Below are positions 44,100-49,993 of a stretch of DNA of 49,993 nucleotides, in pieces. A model generated the notes under the pieces. That model had not been told where the DNA came from. It saw only the letters and a program-made list of their open reading frames with translations, and searched no databases. The DNA lies in contig JAGVAB010000162.1 of assembly GCA_020060485.1 (NCBI GenBank), positions 1 to 49,993 on the forward strand. The letters run 5' to 3'. Each line of letters begins with the position of its first letter. The first letter of the stretch is position 1. The position numbers were made by a program, and so were the translations under genes. The DNA comes from Anaerolineales bacterium. GTDB taxonomy: Bacteria > Chloroflexota > Anaerolineae > Anaerolineales > Anaerolineaceae.

Positions 44100-44744
44100 C
44101 TATGCTTTTGGCAGCAGTCCTTTTTGGGCAGCAATTGCAATAGCGGCGGCTCGCGAATCGACCCCCAGTTTTGCATAGATATTGGCAAGATGAGCCTTGA
44201 CAGTTCGCTCTGAGATGCCCAGGTGGAAGGCGACTTCCTTGCTGCGCTCGCCGCGTGCCACGGCTTGCAATACTTCCTGTTCGCGCTCGGTAAGTTCGGC
44301 ATTGGCTGTGGCACCGGATTGATGGGGAGTGCCTGCCAGATTGAGGGCGCGCGCCATGATCTCCGGTTTGAGCAGGGTTTCACCGCGTGCTGCGGCCCGG
44401 ATGGTGTCAAAAAGGGAGGCCCGGTCAGTGTCTTTGAGCAGGTAGCCGCGTGCCCCGGCTTGCAGACCGCGCAGCATCAATGCATCTTCATTGAATGTCG
44501 TCAGGATGACCACCGCAATCTCTGGCTGGACTTCGTGTAGTTTTTCGATAGCAGACAGGCCATCCATGCCGGGCATGCGCAGGTCCATCAAAACGACATC
44601 CGGGTTGAGGCTGGCGCACAGGCGCAGGGCTTCGGCCCCATCGCTGGCTTCGCCAACGATCTCAAAATCATTTTCGGTTTCGAGGATCAGGCGCAAGCCC
44701 TGGCGGATGATGAGATGGTCATCGGCGATTAGAAGTTTGATCAT
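44100..44744 (-). CDS. NarL/FixJ-family response regulator
   Basis: 214 residues. The receiver domain (1-120) has the acidic pair Asp8-Asp9 in IADDH, phospho-acceptor Asp54 in VVLMDLRMPG, Thr82/Thr83 and Lys104 in GYLLKDT. The C-terminal LuxR-type HTH (about 148-210) shows LTEREQEVLQAVARG, then SERTVKAHLANIYAKLGV. It is a DNA-binding transcription regulator controlled by phosphorylation. The ATG overlaps the histidine-kinase stop by four bases, so the two are translationally coupled. It is likely to regulate the divergent ABC-2 exporter. Confidence 0.93.
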   Translation of the reverse strand: MIKLLIADDHLIIRQGLRLILETENDFEIVGEASDGAEALRLCASLNPDVVLMDLRMPGMDGLSAIEKLHEVQPEIAVVILTTFNEDALMLRGLQAGARGYLLKDTDRASLFDTIRAAARGETLLKPEIMARALNLAGTPHQSGATANAELTEREQEVLQAVARGERSKEVAFHLGISERTVKAHLANIYAKLGVDSRAAAIAIAAQKGLLPKA

Positions 44745-45991
44745 CGCGGCATCCTGATTTCCAGGGTGGTACCGGACCCGGGTTGGCTGTGTATCTGCAG
44801 CTCACCGCCCGAAAGGCGGATTCTTTCCTGAATGCCGAGCAGGCCGTAATGCCCCGGGGGAACTGATAGCGGGTCAAAACCCAGGCCATCATCGCTGATC
44901 GTTATTTGCAGATGTTCTGCTGCAACTGCGAGTTTCACCCGAACCTGCTGTGCATGGGCGTGACGGGCGATGTTGGTCAGAGCTTCTGATACAGTACGTG
45001 TTATTGTTTCCTGAACAGCCTCGGGCAGGGCAGGAAGTTCATCAAAATCCTGGCTGCATGGAATGTCGGTGGCACTGGTGAAGCGGGAGATTTCAAGCCG
45101 CAGAGCGGCACCCAGGTCTTGCGGCGTGGATTGACGCAGATCATCGATGGCGCTGCGGGCGTCTGTCAGAGTGGTGCGCGCCTGAAGCTTGGCGTTGGCA
45201 ATGATCGCTTTGGCTTTCTCAGGACGGCTGTTGTTCAGGTGTGCTTCTACTGCTTCAAGCTGCAGGATGATACCTGTCAAGCCCTGCGAGAGCGTGTCGT
45301 GCAGTTCACGGGCCATGCGCTGGCGTTCGTTGGCAATGGTCAGGTCTTCTACCTGAGTGGCATATTCGCTGAGCTGGCGGTTGGCAACTTCCAACTCTGC
45401 AGCCAGGTTTTGCGCCTCTTCGCGGGCATCTGCCTGGCGGCGGTAGAGGATGACGTAGGTGATGACAAAAATGATGACCGGGATGATGCCCAGAAACAGC
45501 CAGCCTGTGGAAGCGGCATCCATGATGTGGCGGATGTTGATAATTGCCAGGCTGAGATAGTAAATGGCAGAGAGAAGGGTGGTGTGGGTCAATCCCAGCA
45601 TGCCCACGGTCTCACCCAGCAAGGCCAGGAAAATGGCAAAGATGACCGCTTCATGCCCCGCCATCCAACAAATGAAGAAACCCAGCGCACCTTGCACAAG
45701 GATATAGCCCAGGGTGATCATGGAATTGATCATCACTTTTTCGATCATCCAGTGCAGCAGGATGTGGGTAGTCATCAGGAGGGTGAAGATGACAAGCCGC
45801 CCGGGCTGGCGTAAGGCCGGGTTTTCAAGGATCGCCAGGGCATACATGGAACACATGACCAGAGTCAGGAACCAGGTGAAGAGACGCGGGTCGTGTTCAA
45901 CGTTTGAAGATTTCAATGGGCTTGGAGACTGTTTTTGCATGCTTGAATTGTAGCTGAATCTGCTTTGCTTTGCCATTGTCCGGGGGAACAT
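44741..45991 (-). CDS. NarX/DesK-type sensor histidine kinase
   Basis: Up to 416 residues. About five to six transmembrane helices (about 40-183) are followed by a coiled-coil linker (185-225) and a HisKA_3 dimerisation domain. The phospho-acceptor is His231 in MARELHDTLSQGLTG. The HATPase domain has ALTNIARHAHA (N box), SDDGLGFDP (G1) and GLLGIQERIRLSGGEL. Only short loops join the helices, so the signal is likely sensed in or near the membrane, as in kinases that watch membrane-active compounds. The start is uncertain: Met1, Met6 and Met18 are all possible and none has a clear ribosome site. Coupled to the response regulator and divergent from an ABC exporter. Confidence 0.9.
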   Translation of the reverse strand: MFPRTMAKQSRFSYNSSMQKQSPSPLKSSNVEHDPRLFTWFLTLVMCSMYALAILENPALRQPGRLVIFTLLMTTHILLHWMIEKVMINSMITLGYILVQGALGFFICWMAGHEAVIFAIFLALLGETVGMLGLTHTTLLSAIYYLSLAIINIRHIMDAASTGWLFLGIIPVIIFVITYVILYRRQADAREEAQNLAAELEVANRQLSEYATQVEDLTIANERQRMARELHDTLSQGLTGIILQLEAVEAHLNNSRPEKAKAIIANAKLQARTTLTDARSAIDDLRQSTPQDLGAALRLEISRFTSATDIPCSQDFDELPALPEAVQETITRTVSEALTNIARHAHAQQVRVKLAVAAEHLQITISDDGLGFDPLSVPPGHYGLLGIQERIRLSGGELQIHSQPGSGTTLEIRMPR

Positions 45992-46081
45992 TGTACGAAA
46001 GGACAGTGTCCAAATTCCCGAATGCCCAATAGCAGCAGGTGCGTACCAAGCCTATACTTGGGTTGCATCAAACAAAAATCA

Positions 46082-46094
46082 CCCCAATTTGGGG
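46082..46094. promoter_or_regulatory. palindrome CCCCAA-T-TTGGGG before the ABC operon, possible operator
   Basis: Perfect 6-bp arms around one base, ending two bases before the AAGGAGA ribosome site of the ATPase gene. A further weak dyad, CCAAG-N6-CTTGG at 46046-46061, overlaps TATACT (46053-46058), a possible -10. Regulator binding is inferred from position only. Confidence 0.35.
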
Positions 46095-46107
46095 ATAAGG
46101 AGAATGG

Positions 46108-47049
46108 ATGATGAATGCAATTGAAGTAAAGGGCCTTAAGAAATCATTTGGAAATCTGCATGCCGTGCAAGGTGTGGATTTTGTGGCCGCCCAGGGCGAG
46201 ATCCTCAGCCTTTTGGGACCAAATGGAGCCGGGAAGTCCACCACGATTTCAATGCTGTGCGGCTTGCTGGTGCCCAGTGAGGGCGAGGCAGCCATCATGG
46301 GGCATTCCGTGACCAACCAGCCGCAGGCTGCCAAAGCGGCTCTGGGGGTGGTGCCGCAGGAGATTGCCCTGTATCCAGATCTCTCGGCGCGCGAGAATCT
46401 GGTCTTCTGGGGCAAGATGGTTGGCCTGCGCGGGGCTGCGCTGCATCGACGAGTAGATGAAGTGCTGGAGATCATAGGGCTGAGTGACCGCCAGAAAGAC
46501 CACGTGGGCAAATTCTCGGGCGGCATGAAGCGCCGGGTGAATATTGGGGCGGCCTTGCTGCACAAGCCAGCCGTGGTGGTGATGGATGAACCGACAGTGG
46601 GCATTGATCCGCAATCTCGCCGCCACATTCTGGATAATATCAAGGACCTCAACCGCCAGGGGATGACAGTGCTCTATACCACACATTACATGGAAGAGGC
46701 AGCCGAACTCTCTGACCACATCGCCATTATGGATCAGGGCAAGGTGATTGCTTATGGTACGCATGGCGAATTGCTCAAGATGGTTGGCGAGCAGACCCGC
46801 ATTGACCTGACGATCAGCGGCGAAGCGGCAGCACTGTTGCCTGCTTTGAAAGCCGTGCATGGCGTGGCACAACTGAACGCCTCGGACGGGCACATCATGG
46901 CATTGGTAGACGACAGCAACCGGGTATTGCCGCGGCTTTTTGAGGCAGCTGCCAGTGATGGAGCGCGCATCCAGGCGGTGGAAATTCAGGAGCCAAACCT
47001 CGAGACGGTGTTCCTGCACCTGACCGGGCGCGCGTTACGTGACGAGTAA
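46108..47049 (+). CDS. ABC-2 type exporter ATPase
   Basis: 313 residues (or 312 from the next ATG, 46111). The nucleotide-binding domain of the DrrA/CcmA group has Walker A GPNGAGKST at 37-45, Q-loop PQE near 83, signature FSGGMKRRV at 136-144 and Walker B VVVMDEP at 156-162. The H-loop is in YTTHYMEE. The last 90 residues form the C-terminal domain typical of drug/antibiotic exporter ATPases and end with the NLETVFLHLTGRALRD motif. AAGGAGA lies upstream. It leads a three-gene operon with two permeases and is divergent from a histidine kinase/response regulator pair. Confidence 0.93.
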   Translation: MMNAIEVKGLKKSFGNLHAVQGVDFVAAQGEILSLLGPNGAGKSTTISMLCGLLVPSEGEAAIMGHSVTNQPQAAKAALGVVPQEIALYPDLSARENLVFWGKMVGLRGAALHRRVDEVLEIIGLSDRQKDHVGKFSGGMKRRVNIGAALLHKPAVVVMDEPTVGIDPQSRRHILDNIKDLNRQGMTVLYTTHYMEEAAELSDHIAIMDQGKVIAYGTHGELLKMVGEQTRIDLTISGEAAALLPALKAVHGVAQLNASDGHIMALVDDSNRVLPRLFEAAASDGARIQAVEIQEPNLETVFLHLTGRALRDE

Positions 47050-47070
47050 GAGCAGAAAGAGGTAAGTATC

Positions 47071-48342
47071 ATGACAATATTGGCGATTGCTTTCAAGGAT
47101 TTGACTCGTTCCTTTCGCAGCCTGTTTGCGGTGGGCATGATGGTCATCGCCCCGCTGTTGTTGATCGGTTTGATCTATTTTGCCTTCAGCGGCGCGCTGG
47201 GTGGTGATGCGGAAATGCCCGCCATTTCGGTAGGTTTTGTCACTGCCGACAGCCTGCCTGCCGACGCGCCGCTTGACCAGCCGCTGGGTGAGAATATTCG
47301 CAGCATGTTCTTTGATGAGAGTGTGCGCACATGGCTGACGGCCAGAGATTTCTCCGATGAAGCGGCGGTCCGTGCCGCCCTGAACCAGCGGGAGATTGGG
47401 GTGGCGGTCATCGTGCCGGCCGGTTTCACCGGGCAACTTCTGGCTGGTGGAGAGGTCGCACCGGTGCGCGTTTTGAGCGACCCCACGCTGACCATTGCCC
47501 CACAGGTGGTGGAGAATATGGTTACCGCCATGCTGGACGGGGTGACAGGCGGCGGAATTGCCATCCAGACGGTGATTGAGCGTCAACAGGCGCAGGGTGT
47601 CCAACCGGAGCCTGCCAAAATTCCGGCGGTGATGGAAGGCTATGCTGCCTGGTACGCCGCTTTTCAACGCGATCTGTTTCACCATCCAGAGAAGTCAGCG
47701 TTGGCCTTGGCTGCTCCGGCAGCACAGGGCGGTGCCGAAGATCCTATGCTGAAGATGCTGGGCATGATGATGGCCGGACAGATGGTGTTCTTTGCCTTTT
47801 TCAGCGGGGCATATGCCATGATGTCCATTTTGCAAGAAAATGAAGAAGGCACCCTGGCACGGATGTTCACGATGCCGGTTGAGCGGGTGAAAATACTGGC
47901 GGGCAAGTTCCTGGCGGTTTTCCTTCTCGTAGTGGTGCAGGGCATTGTCCTGATCGTGTCGGCGCATTTCGCGTTCGGTATTCGCTGGGGCGACCCGCTG
48001 CCTGTGGTCCTGGCGCTCAGCGGGCAGGTGGCGGCTGCCACCGGTCTGGGGGTATTATTGATCTCGTTTGTACAGACTTCCCGCCAGGGTGGGCCTGTGC
48101 TGGGCGGCGGTCTGACCGCTTTGGGAATGCTCGGTGGTTTGTTCACTGCGAACATTAACATGCCTGAGGCTTTTACCCGCCTGGCATTCTTTACCCCTCA
48201 GGGTTGGGTGATCCAGGGCTGGAAGATCGTACTCAATGGTCAGCCGCTGGCCGATTTGGTCCTGCCGTTGGGAGTGATGCTTGCCATGGGGGCAGTCATG
48301 TTCACCATTGGTGCAGTACGGTTTGGTAAACGTTTTGCGTGA
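47071..48342 (+). CDS. ABC-2 type exporter permease (first)
   Basis: 423 residues with the YhgE/YadH-type ABC-2 layout. One N-terminal helix (about 18-42) is followed by a long extracytoplasmic region (about 43-225). Five to six helices make up the C-terminal half (about 230-415), including NEEGTLARMFTMPVERVKILAGKFLAVF, the cytoplasmic coupling region typical of this family. It starts 21 bases after the ATPase gene with AGAGGTAAG-type spacing. With the second permease it probably forms a heterodimer. The substrate is unknown; drugs, lipids or peptides are the usual cargo for this class. Confidence 0.9.
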   Translation: MTILAIAFKDLTRSFRSLFAVGMMVIAPLLLIGLIYFAFSGALGGDAEMPAISVGFVTADSLPADAPLDQPLGENIRSMFFDESVRTWLTARDFSDEAAVRAALNQREIGVAVIVPAGFTGQLLAGGEVAPVRVLSDPTLTIAPQVVENMVTAMLDGVTGGGIAIQTVIERQQAQGVQPEPAKIPAVMEGYAAWYAAFQRDLFHHPEKSALALAAPAAQGGAEDPMLKMLGMMMAGQMVFFAFFSGAYAMMSILQENEEGTLARMFTMPVERVKILAGKFLAVFLLVVVQGIVLIVSAHFAFGIRWGDPLPVVLALSGQVAAATGLGVLLISFVQTSRQGGPVLGGGLTALGMLGGLFTANINMPEAFTRLAFFTPQGWVIQGWKIVLNGQPLADLVLPLGVMLAMGAVMFTIGAVRFGKRFA

Positions 48343-48363
48343 AAATTTGCAGGAGAATTGATC

Positions 48364-49563
48364 ATGAAAATCTTTGATCTGGCATTGAAAGACCTCGCAC
48401 AGGTGCTGCGAGATAAAAAATCCCTGTTGTTTCTGGTGGCCATGCCCCTGGTTTTTACCCTGTTCATGGGTTTTGCCTACAAGGGTGGAGAAGAGGGCGC
48501 CGCACAGGAAGAAGGTATGACCCTGGCCTGGGTGGAAGACACCCCATCCAGCAGCCTGGGGCAGGAGCTTTTCAGGCGGCTGGAGCAAGCGGGAATGCTG
48601 CAGATGGAGCGCATGGCTGAAGATGAAGCACGCAAAGCTTTGCAGCGCGGCCGGGTGGATGGTGTGCTAATGGTGCCGGCAGGATTCGATGACCTGGCCC
48701 AGGCTGGACAGCCAGTGGGCCTGATCTTGATCGCTGACACGGTATCACCGCGTGGACAATCTCTTTATCAGATGCTGCGCACACCGGTGACTCAGATCAT
48801 GAGTGCGGTGGAAATTGCGCGAATGAGCGCAGAAATGTTGAACAACCTGGCTGAGTACACGCCTGCTCTGGCGCTGGCTCAGGAAAAATGGGCGCAGAGC
48901 AGTGCAGGTCAAATGGTGCAGGTGGAGCAGGCTGTGGTGCAGCAAAGCGATAGCTGGTTTGGGGACAACCCTTACAACCAGGCTTCGCCAGGCATCCTGG
49001 TGCAGTTTGCCATCATGGGGCTGATCGCTTCGGGACAGATCCTGGTGCAGGAGCGCAAAACGCGCACCTTGCAGCGCCTGATGACCACTGCCATGCGCTC
49101 CTGGGAGATGATTGCCGGGCACATGCTGGCCATGTTTGCGTTGGTCTTTTTGCAGACCACGGTACTGGTGGTGTTTGGGCAGTTTCTGCTCAAGGTGGAT
49201 TACCTGCGTCTGCCTTTGGGCACGCTGCTTGTGACGGTCGCCCTGGGGTTATGGGTGGCTTCGATGGGCCTGTTGATCGGGGTGCTGGCAAAATCGGATG
49301 ACCAGGTCGTTCTGTATGCCATGCTGGCTATGTTCGTCTTCTCGGGGCTGGGTGGAACCTGGTTCCCGCTCGAGGCGGCTGGCGGGTTGTTCGCCGTGCT
49401 GGGAAAATTGATGCCCTCGGCCTGGGCGATGACCGGCTTGCAGAATATCCTGATGCGCGGGCTGGGGCTTGAGGCCCTATGGCAGCCGGTATTGGTGCTG
49501 CTGGCCTATGCCCTGGGTTTCTTTGCCCTGGCGGTGTGGCGCTTTCGGGCGACGGAGATGTAG
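48364..49563 (+). CDS. ABC-2 type exporter permease (second)
   Basis: 399 residues, homologous in layout to the preceding permease: one N-terminal helix (about 22-40), a large extracytoplasmic domain to about 205, then six helices. QERKTRTLQRLMTTAMRSWEMIAGHML near 225-250 is the coupling motif. The C-terminal helices include FVFSGLGGTWFPLEAAGG near 320. ATG 48364 is preferred because AGGAGAATT lies just before it. It is the last gene of the ATPase-permease-permease operon; a hairpin follows at 49588. Confidence 0.9.
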   Translation: MKIFDLALKDLAQVLRDKKSLLFLVAMPLVFTLFMGFAYKGGEEGAAQEEGMTLAWVEDTPSSSLGQELFRRLEQAGMLQMERMAEDEARKALQRGRVDGVLMVPAGFDDLAQAGQPVGLILIADTVSPRGQSLYQMLRTPVTQIMSAVEIARMSAEMLNNLAEYTPALALAQEKWAQSSAGQMVQVEQAVVQQSDSWFGDNPYNQASPGILVQFAIMGLIASGQILVQERKTRTLQRLMTTAMRSWEMIAGHMLAMFALVFLQTTVLVVFGQFLLKVDYLRLPLGTLLVTVALGLWVASMGLLIGVLAKSDDQVVLYAMLAMFVFSGLGGTWFPLEAAGGLFAVLGKLMPSAWAMTGLQNILMRGLGLEALWQPVLVLLAYALGFFALAVWRFRATEM

Positions 49564-49840
49564 AGCGCTTGATCCGGGACAATTCAAATACCCTCTCTAG
49601 CATTTTGTTCAGGCGGGAGAGGGTATCTTTACCCAGATATCCTTGGTTTTGAAAAAGAACAGCTTCATGCCTGGCGTACCGGTCGAGGGAGGGAAAAACG
49701 TGCGGTAAAGAAATTTCGGCGATGTACGGAAATTTGGCTTTTTTGGTCTGTATTTTGGCGTCATCATTGAGAGAAGGAAACAGAAAATTAACTTTGAGCC
49801 ATGGTGAATCGTTCATGGCATTCTCAAGAAAGCTTGACAT
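49328..49840 (-). CDS. possible ORF or gene remnant antisense to the permease end
   Basis: The first 90 residues (MNDSPWLKVNFLFPSLNDD near the start) come from the intergenic region and look protein-like. The C-terminal half runs antisense through the permease gene and has the Pro/Ser/Arg-rich character of a shadow frame. No family recognised. If real, it is a short or truncated gene whose true end lies near 49564-49600. GGAAAA precedes the ATG weakly. Confidence 0.2.
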   Translation of the reverse strand: MSSFLENAMNDSPWLKVNFLFPSLNDDAKIQTKKAKFPYIAEISLPHVFPSLDRYARHEAVLFQNQGYLGKDTLSRLNKMLERVFELSRIKRSTSPSPESATPPGQRNPGHRPAAPIPAAIGPQAPARASGYSASRSSPRPRASIFPARRTTRQPPRAGTRFHPAPRRRT

Positions 49841-49993
49841 TTACGATTTTCCAAAACAGTGAAGGTCATCCAGATCAAAGTAGATGCGAAATGCTGATGA
49901 TAATGGCTTCCTCCCCCGGCACGGATTGGATTTGTAAATCAGACTTCATAGGCCGGGGGAGGAAAAGAAACGTGCGGTGTTGAGCAGCGGCGA
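49564..49993. other. 430-base region after the ABC operon with several inverted and direct repeats
   Basis: It contains the terminator-like hairpin at 49588-49626. Near the edge is a 13-bp stem with arms 49908-49920 and 49952-49964 (TTCCTCCCCCGGC / GCCGGGGGAGGAA). A short direct repeat GGGAGG-A-rich-ACGTGCGGT occurs near 49688-49706 and 49956-49978. Apart from the weak minus-strand frame, no gene is visible; the region is cut by the window end. Confidence 0.45.
49588..49626 (+). terminator. hairpin terminator after the ABC-2 operon
   Basis: ATACCCTCTC (49588-49597) pairs with GAGAGGGTAT (49617-49626) around a 19-base loop and is followed by CTTT. It lies 25 bases after the second permease stop codon. 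Confidence 0.6.

Overview
The window looks like a chromosome segment of an Anaerolineae-type member of the Chloroflexota. This is inferred from the gene mix: a mevalonate-pathway decarboxylase, a lipoprotein with WD40 propellers and a Thr/Pro-rich linker, a sugar-ABC ATPase with a GH13 alpha-glucosidase, MFS/spermidine-synthase-like fusions, and many multi-pass membrane proteins of no known family. GC content is moderate. I see no tRNA, rRNA, CRISPR array, phage module or intact insertion sequence. Most genes are bacterial housekeeping or envelope genes, with shorter accessory-looking stretches.

Layout. 1-5.3 kb: the start of plsY (cut by the window edge), two membrane proteins, gyrB and a small CxxC membrane protein. 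5.4-8.4 kb: a LOG-family nucleotide hydrolase, an unusual Flp-pilin-like protein carrying a ConA-like domain, a frameshifted remnant and an Ldh2-type dehydrogenase. 8.5-12.3 kb: GH13 alpha-glucosidase, divergent sugar-ABC ATPase and phosphoglycerate mutase. 12.4-14.3 kb: a tightly coupled pair, a Lit-like (DUF1461) membrane protein and a cysteinyl-tRNA-synthetase paralogue that has lost zinc ligands. 14.6-20.7 kb: deoC, a PH-like protein, an MFS/spermidine-synthase fusion, nnr and a YtxG/YtxH-like pair. 20.9-28.5 kb: a forward block of Ig-like anchored protein, pth, mfd, a membrane protein and uvrB, so two DNA-repair helicases lie close together. 28.6-33.5 kb: a reverse block of mvaD, rseP, HEAT-repeat protein, membrane-anchored HExxH peptidase and acylphosphatase. 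33.8-45.9 kb: a signalling region with a large WD40 lipoprotein, two different transmembrane diguanylate cyclases facing each other, and a NarL-type response regulator/histidine kinase pair. 46.1-49.6 kb: an ABC-2 export operon divergent from that kinase pair.

The most notable unexplained signal is a dispersed intergenic element: two full copies of about 110-120 bp and one half copy. Both full copies fold into the same two-helix hairpin. Sequence differences between them preserve pairing, and the G-U wobbles fall on one strand only, which suggests a structured RNA or a MITE-like element maintained for its fold. The second most notable is the Lit-like/CysRS-like operon. Start codons were chosen from visible Shine-Dalgarno spacing, so several genes begin downstream of the longest possible reading frame. 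All family assignments come from motif recognition by eye; no database search was run.
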